NCBI GenBank assembly: GCA_937899725.1
Contig: CALCCA010000025.1
Location: 1-40,300 of the forward strand
DNA length: 40,300 nt
From: an uncultured Halomicronema sp.
Lineage (GTDB): Bacteria > Cyanobacteriota > Cyanobacteriia > Phormidesmidales > Phormidesmidaceae
Reading direction: 5' to 3'
The position numbers and the translations under genes were made by a program. A model generated the notes under the pieces. It had not been told where the DNA came from, did no database searches, and saw nothing but the letters and a program-made list of their open reading frames with translations. Below are positions 32,645 through 40,300 of this stretch, in pieces (positions within the stretch are counted from its first letter, which is position 1; every line of letters begins with the position of its first letter).

Positions 32645-32830
32645 CTATGTTTCACGCCGAGCTTTGCCAGCTGGGTCGGTAGCAAGTAGTACAAGTTGCC
32701 CCAACACGTCACCGCGCTCAATCATTTCATGGGCCTGTCTGGCCTGGGTTAAGGGCAGTTTCGCTGCGATCGCCGGTTTGATTGTGCCTTGAGCCAGCAG
32801 TCCGAAGAGCCAGGCTAAATCTGTTGCCAA
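32645..32830 (-). pseudogene. C-terminal remnant of a zinc-type alcohol dehydrogenase / quinone oxidoreductase
   Basis: About 60 codons encoding DLAWLFGLLAQGTIKPAIAAKLPLTQARQAHEMIERGDVLGQLVL, which is the typical C-terminal end of medium-chain dehydrogenases of the quinone-oxidoreductase type (I-K-P-x-I-x-x-x-x-P-L-x-x-A-x-x-A-H). The other roughly 270 residues, including the cofactor-binding fold, are absent upstream, and the reading frame there does not resemble the family. A 25-codon frame begins at the base after its stop codon (32644) and is probably also debris. I judge the gene dead. The exact left end of similarity is uncertain by some 10 codons. Confidence 0.7.
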
Positions 32831-33219
32831 GCCTTGGCCGGTGCCAACCGACGACGGGAAAAGTTCTATTCTTTCTCTCCCTCTTATCGTCTCTTGGGAT
32901 GAGAGACGCGGCGCGGCTTCAAGCGCCGGGGGCGCACCTGATGAGTAGCCGACTCATCCCAGCAAGATTTCCACTATTGGTCCTACCAAGGCTGGCAAAA
33001 GTCGAGTAACTTGGGTTCGGCGTCCGCAACTGCTAAGGGGCTGTGTGATGCCCTCAAGCCTGCTGTTGGTGGTGCATGAGCCTCAGGCGGCTTTGTCACA
33101 CTACAACAGATTCAAAAGCCTCGTTTAATCGACCTCTCAAGCAACGGCTCAAGCTCGTCATAAAAATCAGCTTAAATGATTGACAGATATCGCTAAAACT
33201 TCTATTTCAAAGAAGCACC

Positions 33220-33477
33220 TTAATTATCTTTATATTCAACATAACCATTTCTAAACCCGCAAGAGATCGCGATAAAAACATGAGGTTTTGGGGAATACCC
33301 AACTAACCTCACCGAGTCTCTCTGATGACTAGCCAGTTCAAAAATAATCCACCTGCGATTTTTATTTACAGGATGGAATCTCCAGAAATCATACCAAGCA
33401 TTTTTGCCAAATAATCCTGAAGCGTTTACCTCATGAGCTTTAGGGGAAAACTCATCCTCGGCATCTCTGTCAGGCAT
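33220..33477 (-). CDS. Orphan hypothetical protein in AT-rich DNA
   Basis: An 85-codon open frame in the AT-rich stretch. The product is rich in aromatic residues (FGKNAWYDFWRFHPVNKNRRWIIFELAS, then VGYSPKPHVFIAISCGFRNGYVEY), more like a folded protein than random translation, but I recognise no family. There is no membrane helix or signal peptide. No good Shine-Dalgarno sequence precedes the ATG at 33477. It could be a small acquired gene, a fragment of a larger one, or chance. Base composition differs from all flanking genes, which hints at transfer. Confidence 0.35.
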   Translation of the reverse strand: MPDRDAEDEFSPKAHEVNASGLFGKNAWYDFWRFHPVNKNRRWIIFELASHQRDSVRLVGYSPKPHVFIAISCGFRNGYVEYKDN

Positions 33478-33790
33478 CCAGGACTACACAAGAGCTTGCA
33501 GACGAAAAAATTTCCTTATGAGTAGAAAAATGACCTGAAGTGCTGGCTCTCGATCATGATCGACAAAGACAGGTTGATGTTTTAATTATGTTAATAAATT
33601 CCCCTGACTCATTGTCGCCTGTGTGAGGATAAAGGGGCTTCCTCCTGTAGAAGGGAAGAGATTTTCTATCTTTCCGATTAAATATCGGATTGTAGTTTCT
33701 TTAGCTAGAGCTGATTTGAAGACTCAAGAATTTAAGCTCGTTGCGCTTTAATTTAAAACCCAATTTCAACATAACAATGGAGAAAATCAG

Positions 33791-34321
33791 ATGGATGTCA
33801 AATTTTTTCTGCGTGCATATAGCCAGGGCGATCGCAACTTTCAGGCCGCGATTTTGCACGGGGTTGACCTGAGCAACTGTAACCTGAGTGGCATTGATCT
33901 CAGTCGCGCTGACCTCAGCGGCGCTAACCTGAGTGGTGCTAACCTGAGCCGCGCTAATGTAAAGTATGCCAACTTGGCTGGTGCAGACATTAGCCACGCT
34001 GATCTCAGTGGCGCTCACCTCGAATCGGTAAATCTCATTGGCGCTGCCTTAGACGGCGCAAAATTAGTGGGCAGCAATTTGACTCGCGCTGATTTGCGCA
34101 CCGCTGATGTCGAAGGGGCTGACCTCCGCGGCGCTAATCTCACTGAAGCCGACGTCAGCGGGGCAAATTTCCGCCAGGTGGATCTGGCCAGTGCTTGTTT
34201 AGAAGGCGTAGATCTGCAGGGAGTGGATCTAGACGGAACAGATATCTCCCAAATTCTCTCTCGAGCTGAACAGGAATCGGCGGGGATTGCTCGCGATTGG
34301 GTCAGTTGGGGGGCTCATTAG
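33791..34321 (+). CDS. Pentapeptide-repeat protein
   Basis: A 176-residue protein built almost entirely of pentapeptide repeats, A(D/N)LxX: about 26 units from residue 16 to 151 (for example DLSRADLSGANLSGANLSRA). They fold into a right-handed four-sided beta-helix. The N-terminal cap MDVKFFLRAYSQGDRNF and a C-terminal helical cap (ILSRAEQESAGIARDW) bracket the coil. Cyanobacteria have many such proteins, most with unknown roles; there is no signal peptide, so it is probably cytosolic. GGAG lies about 8 bases before the ATG at 33791. The repeats share similar codons (GCTAACCTGAGTGG types), so recent internal duplication is likely. Confidence 0.93.
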   Translation: MDVKFFLRAYSQGDRNFQAAILHGVDLSNCNLSGIDLSRADLSGANLSGANLSRANVKYANLAGADISHADLSGAHLESVNLIGAALDGAKLVGSNLTRADLRTADVEGADLRGANLTEADVSGANFRQVDLASACLEGVDLQGVDLDGTDISQILSRAEQESAGIARDWVSWGAH

Positions 34322-34856
34322 AGCATCCACACCGCTCAAGCCGAGTAACGCATTGCTCGCAGGTTGAAGCTGCTCAAGCAGGGGATTGGCCAGTCCCCTG
34401 AGAGCATCATGGCCTTGATTAACGCCAGTTCGGGTTAAGCCAAACCCCGTTGCTTTCCCCTCTGGGGAGGGGCTAATGGGGTGGGTCGAACCATTCTCAG
34501 CGAGAGGCTCGACACCCACCCCGCCTTGGGCACCTCTCCCCAGAAGGGATTGTCGCCTCAAAAGGCTGGTCAGCGTGCCTCATGCTCTTATCCCGAACTC
34601 AGGTTTGATTAGTCATCTAGGGTGACCTTATCAAATAGCGGCTGGCCATCCCGCTCACCATCAGCTTGCTGAGTCAGAGAGTGCTCTCTCAGCTTCGCCG
34701 ACCTAGAGGCCGACCTCAAGGCCTGACCGCTGGAATGTCCAGTTTTGCCTGAACTCCAGTGATGAGCCCCCCGCCGCCAACGAGCCCGACTCGGTCGGTG
34801 AGCCAATCGCTGAGCGATCGCGTTATCACGGCGATGGAGAAAGACCACTCACACTG
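34322..34856. other. 535-base gap with a long inverted repeat
   Basis: Separates the pentapeptide gene (plus) from the 3' end of the large GGDEF-EAL gene (minus), so it is a convergent gap. It holds the inverted repeat at 34456-34549. A minus-strand open frame at 34609-34848 is Arg/Ser/His-rich with no family resemblance and is not called. Confidence 0.55.
34456..34549. repeat. Long imperfect inverted repeat (MITE- or REP-like)
   Basis: The arms 34456-34492 and 34506-34549 are near-reverse complements. They share CTGGGGAG and GGGGTGGGT blocks and end in a TCGA-containing segment around a 13-base loop. The right arm has a few extra bases. From memory, hairpins with these blocks occur between genes in many filamentous cyanobacteria. 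It could also act as a bidirectional transcription barrier between two convergent genes. Confidence 0.6.
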
Positions 34857-37800
34857 TCAACTCACATTGTCAACGATGTAGTGAGGCCAGTGAGCTGTTA
34901 AGAATGCCGTCATGGCCTGACTATCTAAGGGGCGACTAAACCGATAGCCCTGCATCTGCTGACAGCCCAACGCTTGTAGGCAGTTCATTTGTTCAGTGGT
35001 TTCGACGCCTTCGGCCACGAGGCTTAGGTTCAGCGCTTGGCCGAGCGCGATGACGGCCTTCAGCATGGCCACGTCTTGCGCATCATCGGGGATGCCATCG
35101 ACGAATGAGCGATCGATCTTCACCCCTTGAAAGGGCAACTGTTTGAGATAGCTGAGGGAAGAATACCCGGTGCCAAAATCATCCATTACAATGCGTGTGC
35201 CCAATTTTTGCAGCTGATTGAGCGTCACCACAGAAGCCTCTAAGTTGGCGAGGGTAGCGGTTTCGGTGATTTCTAATTCCAGACATTGAGGGACAAGGGC
35301 AAAGGCGCTGAGCACTTGCTCAATTTTGTCTACTAGCGCCGAGTAATGCAGCTGCCGAGCGGATAAGTTGATCGCGATTTGCAGCTGCTCGAATCCTTGC
35401 TGATGCCAGAGCTGTAGCTGACAGCAGGCTTGCTCTAACACCCACTCGCCCAAGGGGACGATCAGGCCAATTTCTTCAGCGATGGGGATAAAGTCCTGGG
35501 GCGGCACTTCACCTAGTTCTGGGCTAAACCAGCGAGCGAGGGCCTCAATGCGACAGATTTTGCCCGCTGCCAGGTCAATTTGCGGTTGAAAGTGCAGTCG
35601 AAATTCTCGCCGCTGCAGCGCTTGATGGAGATGCTTTTCTAGCACCAGCTGCCGTGAGGCCGCCGAGTTCAACAGGGCGTTGTAAAAGCGATAGGTATTG
35701 CGGCCATCCCCTTTAGCGGCGTACATCGCGGCATCAGCATATTGCAGCAGCGTGGTCACCGTGTCGCCATCGTTAGGGTAAACAGCAATGCCAATACTGC
35801 CGGTAATGTAAAGTTCGTGATGTTCAATCAGAAAGGGGGGTCTGAGTTTTTCGGCGAGTCTTTCAGCGACGTTTGCGGCCTCATCAATGGAGCTGAGATC
35901 ACGCAGGATTAAAGTAAACTCATCACCGCCCCACCGGGCCAGCATGTCGTTGCGGCGGAGCCCTTCGATCAGGCGCTGGGTTGCTTGCACTAAGAGCGCA
36001 TCGCCGATCGCGTGACCGAGCGTATCGTTGATGTTTTTAAAGCGATCTAAATCTAAAAACATCACGGCAATGAGGGTTTCATGACGCCGGGCAGTCGCCA
36101 TCGCCAGGGGCAGTTGTTGATTGAAGGCTGTGCGATTGGGCAACCCCGTGAGCGGATCATGAAACGCCTGATAACGCATCTGCTCTTCGGTGTGGCGTCG
36201 TTTAAAAGCGCCACCAATGCTGGCGGCAATGGTAACTAAGATAGATTCTTCGCTAGGGGTCCAATCGCGCATCTGACGACAGGCATCGAACCCGATGTAG
36301 CCCCACAAATCATGGTCAATAAAGATGGGCACCATGACCAGTGAGACGATGCCATCCTGCGACAGCAGTTGCTGCTCCACCCTGGGAAAAGTGGAGACTC
36401 GTCCCCGAATTGACTGACCCGCTTGAAAAGCGCGATACCACCGCATGAGGCCATGTTCGGCATAGCTCTGATTTTGCCAGTGAGGCTGATCAAGGCGGGG
36501 GGGAATGCCGGTCTGCATCCATTCATGCCGCATACTCATGCCGGGGGCGTCAGTTTTGGCATCACGGTGATTTTCGTACAGGTAAGCCCGATCAGCCGCC
36601 GCGGCCTCACCCAAAATGGCCAGAACCTGGGCAATGGATTGTTCGATATTGAGATTGGTCAACAGGTACTGGCTGCTTTGAGCGACCCCCTGTAGCAAGC
36701 GATCGCGCCGATATAGCTTGAGTTCGCTGCCCTTGCGCTCGGTAATATCTTCAACGGTGCCCTCAAATCCCACCACGGCCCCGTTGGCGTCGTAGGTGGT
36801 TCGCGCCGATTCGGAGATCCAGATCACAGTGCCGTCTTTTTGGTAAACAGCGGACTCGTAACCAATAACCGCTCCTTGAGTCAGCATCTGCTTAACAAAG
36901 ATTTCGCGCCGCCCGGGCTCGACATACAGCTGCTGCTCGATATCGGTGAGGCTGGTGATGAGTTCTTGGGGCGAGGCATAGCCATAAATCTTGGCCAACA
37001 TCGGATTAACGGTGAGGTAGCGACCACTGGGCGTGGTTTGAAAGATGCCCTCAACGGCGTTTTCAAAAATGCTGCGATATTTAGTCTCGGCTTGGCGCAG
37101 GGAGATTTCGGCTTGAAATCGTTCCGTCGCGATCGCCACCGCATGAGCCGCTACTCGCAGCAGATTGACCTCTGACTGCGACCAAATTCTGGCCGCCTCA
37201 CAGTTGTCAAAGCCGATCAGGCCGCTGAATTGACCCCGCACCTGCAACGGCAATAGCAAAATGGATTTCACGGCAGAGGGTGCCTGACCCAAAATTTGCT
37301 GCAAGGGTTCAGGAAACTGATCTAAGGTCTGATTAATACAGTTTTTCTGACTGAGTTCAGCCACCCAATCCGCGATCGCTCCCTGCATATCAAACGTTGC
37401 CACACTGGGGTGCCGATAGGTCGAGACCGTATCCGCTGAGGTCCACTGGGCTCGTTGCACCAGTTGATCCGGCAGCCGCTCATACAGGTAAACTCGATTG
37501 GCTTCAGTGGCTAACGCCAACGGTTGCAACGCCACACAAAAGCGAGCGTTGTCCCAACTGCTATCGAGGTCTAACAGCTGACGTTGGAGTTCGACTAACG
37601 CAGTTAAATACTGTTCTCGCCGGTTGAGATTTTTTTGAAAGGCAATGCGATCGCTCACATCCTCCAAACTCCCCAACACGCCAATCACCTGTTGGTTAGC
37701 ATCATGAATCGGAAATTTGCTGCAGTTGATCCACTGGTTCAGGGGTGCTTCCTTGAACTCTAGGGTGTTGATCTGGGGCCAGTTGGCCTGCATGATACGA

Positions 37801-39368
37801 CAGTCTTGCTGACGATAATAACTAGCCTCTTCGACTGAATAGATCGGCAACTCATAGTCCGTTTTGCCCACAACCTCAGCCGAATTTTGTAGCCCGACGC
37901 TTTCGGCAAACGCTTGATTGCAGCCGAGGTAAGTGCCTTTATGATCTTTCCAAAACAAGTGTTGGGGAATGCTGTCGAGCACGAGGCTGAGAAACTTTTC
38001 TCGTTCCATCAGCGCCTGCTCTGCTTCTACCTGCTCAGTCACGTCGCGAGACACGGCCAGCACCTGGCGAGCGCTCAACTCACTAGGCTGGTTAATCATG
38101 CAGCCAATGGTTTCAAACCAGCGATAGTCACCGCTGCGATGCCGAACGCGAAACCGTAGCGTGGGCCCTGCCTTAAGGCGCAAAAATTGCCGATAGTGCT
38201 GCAAGACGCGCGGCTTGTCTTGGGGATGAAGAAACTGCTCAGGAAAGCGGCCAATTAATTCTTCTGGGGTATAGCCGAGCAAATTGTGACAGGCGGGTGA
38301 CACATAGTGAAAGACGCCGGTCAAATCATGTTGCGAAATCAGATCTAAAGAGCCTTCTGCCAACATGCGATAGCGGGTTTCGCTCTCACGTAAGGCCGCC
38401 TCAGTCTGCTTCAGCGGCGTAATGTCGGTGATAAAGCCTTCTAGAGCGATGATCGCGCCAGCGTCGTTCAAAACCGCCTGCCCCTTTTCCCAGACCCACT
38501 TTTCTTCACCATTGCGGGTGATGATGCGATATTCCACCTGATAAGGCTGGCCTTGGTCCAAGGCTTGCTCAATCGTTCTGACTACTCGGCACAAATCATC
38601 GGCATGGGTGATGTCGTTATAGGAAACGGGACGGTTGTCGCCAACCAATTCCTCCTGGGTATAGCCGATGAGACGACTGCAGCCGTCGCTCAGCCAGCGC
38701 ATCCGCCAGTCGGGTGGCCCCGCCGCCTTAAACACAATGCCCGGTAGCGTATTAATAACGCGTTGCAGTTGCTGCTGATAGGCCGTTAGCGCCGCTTCTG
38801 TTTGCTTAAGGCGGAGAATTGAGCCCACTTGTACCGCGATCGCCTCAACGAGTCGTAAGTGGTCGTGATCGTAGGCCTGCACCTCACTCATGAAAAAAAC
38901 GAGCACCATCAAGACCTCACCATCCAAGGTCACCGGGACGCCCAAACCAGCCCCTAAACCGTATTGCTGCGCTAAGTCTCGCCGGTGAAAGGTCGTTAAT
39001 GAACAGTGAGCCGTATCGGCCAGCCATTCGGCTTGACCCGTGGCATAGACGCGCCCTGGCAAGCCCTGACCCCGGGCGAACTGACGACGATAACTGTCCT
39101 GATCAAACTCCGCCAGGTGGGCTTCCGTGGTGTAGGAAAGGCCGCTGTGAACGAGCTGTTGAGCTGTTTGCGGCAGCCAAACTTCGCCAAACACCCACCG
39201 GGTAGAAGTGCAAACCAACTCTAAAAGCAGCAGCAGCGCGGCATCGAAATCAGGCGATTGACTGATTGCTGTAGCGATCGTTTGCAGCAGATTCAAGGCC
39301 GCAGCATCGAGACCAGAAGCATCGCTCCTAGATGAGTGCAGGGAATCAACATGCGTAAAATGAGTCAT
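34857..39368 (-). CDS. Multi-sensor diguanylate cyclase / phosphodiesterase (GAF-PAS-GGDEF-EAL)
   Basis: A 1503-residue soluble cyclic-di-GMP protein. Domain order: GAF (about 28-190), PAS (200-320), PAS (330-445), PAS (455-580), GAF (590-755), PAS (762-880), GAF (885-1058), GGDEF (1065-1230), EAL (1240-1495). WGGDEF at 1146-1151 is intact, and the inhibitory RxxD site is there (Arg1138-Asp1141, five residues before GGDEF). The EAL part keeps IEALARW (1274-1280), LEITET, MDDFGTGYSSL (1395-1405) and VAEGVET, so it may make and break c-di-GMP. None of the GAF domains shows an obvious phycocyanobilin-binding cysteine motif. No membrane helix, so the signals are probably small intracellular ligands or redox state. 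No response-regulator partner is nearby. Confidence 0.93.
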   Translation of the reverse strand: MTHFTHVDSLHSSRSDASGLDAAALNLLQTIATAISQSPDFDAALLLLLELVCTSTRWVFGEVWLPQTAQQLVHSGLSYTTEAHLAEFDQDSYRRQFARGQGLPGRVYATGQAEWLADTAHCSLTTFHRRDLAQQYGLGAGLGVPVTLDGEVLMVLVFFMSEVQAYDHDHLRLVEAIAVQVGSILRLKQTEAALTAYQQQLQRVINTLPGIVFKAAGPPDWRMRWLSDGCSRLIGYTQEELVGDNRPVSYNDITHADDLCRVVRTIEQALDQGQPYQVEYRIITRNGEEKWVWEKGQAVLNDAGAIIALEGFITDITPLKQTEAALRESETRYRMLAEGSLDLISQHDLTGVFHYVSPACHNLLGYTPEELIGRFPEQFLHPQDKPRVLQHYRQFLRLKAGPTLRFRVRHRSGDYRWFETIGCMINQPSELSARQVLAVSRDVTEQVEAEQALMEREKFLSLVLDSIPQHLFWKDHKGTYLGCNQAFAESVGLQNSAEVVGKTDYELPIYSVEEASYYRQQDCRIMQANWPQINTLEFKEAPLNQWINCSKFPIHDANQQVIGVLGSLEDVSDRIAFQKNLNRREQYLTALVELQRQLLDLDSSWDNARFCVALQPLALATEANRVYLYERLPDQLVQRAQWTSADTVSTYRHPSVATFDMQGAIADWVAELSQKNCINQTLDQFPEPLQQILGQAPSAVKSILLLPLQVRGQFSGLIGFDNCEAARIWSQSEVNLLRVAAHAVAIATERFQAEISLRQAETKYRSIFENAVEGIFQTTPSGRYLTVNPMLAKIYGYASPQELITSLTDIEQQLYVEPGRREIFVKQMLTQGAVIGYESAVYQKDGTVIWISESARTTYDANGAVVGFEGTVEDITERKGSELKLYRRDRLLQGVAQSSQYLLTNLNIEQSIAQVLAILGEAAAADRAYLYENHRDAKTDAPGMSMRHEWMQTGIPPRLDQPHWQNQSYAEHGLMRWYRAFQAGQSIRGRVSTFPRVEQQLLSQDGIVSLVMVPIFIDHDLWGYIGFDACRQMRDWTPSEESILVTIAASIGGAFKRRHTEEQMRYQAFHDPLTGLPNRTAFNQQLPLAMATARRHETLIAVMFLDLDRFKNINDTLGHAIGDALLVQATQRLIEGLRRNDMLARWGGDEFTLILRDLSSIDEAANVAERLAEKLRPPFLIEHHELYITGSIGIAVYPNDGDTVTTLLQYADAAMYAAKGDGRNTYRFYNALLNSAASRQLVLEKHLHQALQRREFRLHFQPQIDLAAGKICRIEALARWFSPELGEVPPQDFIPIAEEIGLIVPLGEWVLEQACCQLQLWHQQGFEQLQIAINLSARQLHYSALVDKIEQVLSAFALVPQCLELEITETATLANLEASVVTLNQLQKLGTRIVMDDFGTGYSSLSYLKQLPFQGVKIDRSFVDGIPDDAQDVAMLKAVIALGQALNLSLVAEGVETTEQMNCLQALGCQQMQGYRFSRPLDSQAMTAFLTAHWPHYIVDNVS

Positions 39369-40300
39369 CGATCGCTCGTAGAAGTCTCCTCAAACACCAG
39401 ACAAATTGAGCACCTAGGGCAGTTAAGCGCCTAGGAAGCCGAGAAACTTGAAACGTGTAAATCCAACCGTTACGAGTTCTAATCTTGCATGAGCGCTCGC
39501 AGCTTGGCCATTTGACGCTAAGGGGCTGTTTGACATTAGGTTTCCCAACACAATCCATCAGCTGTTGAAATTGCAAATTTATCGCAATTTAAAGTTGATG
39601 ACTGCTGGCTAGATAACCAAACCTCCAGACTGTCAGCCGTGAGCAATGGCCAACTCTGAGGCGGAGCATTTCAGTCACCTACAGTGGGCTAAGGGGGGGG
39701 CGAGGTTCTCCAGTGGGACGTTTGACACGAGCTTTAGGGCATCGCCCAACTCCACACAGCGAGACACTGCATCCAGTTTATTTTCAGCACATACCGCATC
39801 GGCAAGATTGGAGAAATGACTAAGCAAAATAGTTCGTTCATCCCTTCAATGAATGCGGGGCGCGGGCGTGGTCATGTCTGGCCTCAAAAATCTTAAGCTG
39901 TTGATTGATGGCGCCCCTAGGGCATTAATTAATGGCAGGCATCAGTCGTCACCGAATCCCGCCGCTTGCTCTGGCAATTTCGCTAACTGAGTGAAGTTAC
40001 TGACTTGGCATCGCTCACCGAGTGAAAAGCCCACGAAATTCAAATCACGAACTCGCTTAGAACTGCGTAAAGCTATCAATAGTTGTAAGTACCTGGAGGC
40101 AAACGTTTTCGCGATCGCCGGCCTACAACCGGGGCTTGAAGATTGGCTTAGCCCTGAAAGGGTGACAAGGCGACTCTAGCCTATGTCAGGTAGAGATTTG
40201 AGAGAATAACAAGGCAAAAAAATAGGGAACCTTCTGAGGCTCCCCCACAAAAATATGTTGCCTGCCTCATACCAAAAGACGCTCCGGGCTCATCTGAGCG
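39369..40300. other. 932-base gap at the right edge, no gene seen
   Basis: No open frame in it resembles a known family; one of 62 codons (39991-40179) looks like chance. A GCTAAGGGGCTGT-type motif at 39517-39533 also occurs at 33032-33048. The right end holds a minus-strand terminator. Confidence 0.5.
40214..40245 (-). terminator. Intrinsic terminator of a gene beyond the right edge
   Basis: Read on the minus strand, GGGAGCCT (40244-40237) pairs with AGGTTCCC (40232-40225) over eight bases, one being G-T, around a 4-base loop. It is followed by TATTTTTTT. A stop codon at about 40269-40267 on the same strand could end the unseen gene. Confidence 0.75.

Larger units (their letters stand above)
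32123..33790. other. 1.7-kb decayed, partly AT-rich region
   Basis: Contains only a dehydrogenase remnant (32645-32830) and one doubtful ORF (33220-33477). From about 33100 to 33790 the sequence is clearly richer in A and T than the neighbouring genes, with few HIP1 octamers. The last 190 bases are the leader of the pentapeptide-repeat gene and include CCGAT/ATCGG at about 33678-33692. Confidence 0.55.

Noticed and set aside
34441-34560. Possible CRISPR-like or tandem repeat array
   Set aside because: It is one inverted repeat, not regularly spaced direct repeats with unique spacers.
34609-34848. 79-codon Arg/Ser/His-rich minus-strand frame
   Set aside because: No recognisable motif and composition typical of chance translation of GC-rich DNA.
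39816-39896. 26-codon frame with a GRGRG stretch
   Set aside because: GGAG is only two bases from its ATG, and nothing supports expression or family membership.
39991-40179. 62-codon plus-strand frame near the right edge
   Set aside because: No domain or conservation sign; ends before the minus-strand terminator region without context.

Overview
The window is a piece of a cyanobacterial chromosome. It is dotted with the HIP1 octamer GCGATCGC and encodes PetN, a BciB-type 8-vinyl reductase, DUF1825 and DUF3110 proteins, a cyanobacterial-type TamB and a kinase-WD40 fusion. A filamentous, Leptolyngbya-like lineage is a guess. No tRNA, rRNA, CRISPR array, prophage or intact insertion sequence was found.

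Left part (1-10.4 kb): a YccF membrane protein and an unnamed membrane protein (both minus), then the 29-codon petN, a small membrane protein and rsmB (all plus). On the minus strand follow a long bifunctional proline-oxidising enzyme (putA type) and a lemA / M48-peptidase pair.

Centre (10.4-21.7 kb): the RNase P RNA gene (rnpB, plus) runs into the 3' end of murQ (minus), so the last rnpB bases share the murQ stop codon. A DUF3110 gene is divergent from a 5.6-kb tamB, which is followed after 7 bases by signal peptidase I. Then come a helix-hairpin-helix protein and a TM2-SHOCT protein (minus), a J-domain-TPR protein and a DUF1825 protein (plus).

Right part (21.7-40.3 kb): a repeat-rich gap, bciB (minus), a zinc-ribbon/kinase/WD40 protein, an FTR1-type iron permease paired with an AEC transporter, and a stand-alone EF-G with a clear terminator. 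After an Uma2 remnant and a Na+/Ca2+ exchanger there is a decayed, partly AT-rich stretch (32.1-33.8 kb) with a dehydrogenase remnant and an orphan ORF. It is followed by a pentapeptide-repeat protein and a 1503-residue GAF/PAS/GGDEF/EAL protein. The last 0.9 kb looks non-coding and ends with a terminator for a minus-strand gene outside the window.

Most of the window is ordinary housekeeping and signalling sequence. The more unusual signals are several families of short palindromic repeats shared between distant intergenic regions, structured leaders before the DUF1825 and EF-G genes, the rnpB/murQ overlap, EF-G cysteines at positions 105 and 242 as in the redox-controlled Synechocystis enzyme, and gene remnants at 30.7-33.8 kb. 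I did not find convincing evidence of a new multi-gene system.
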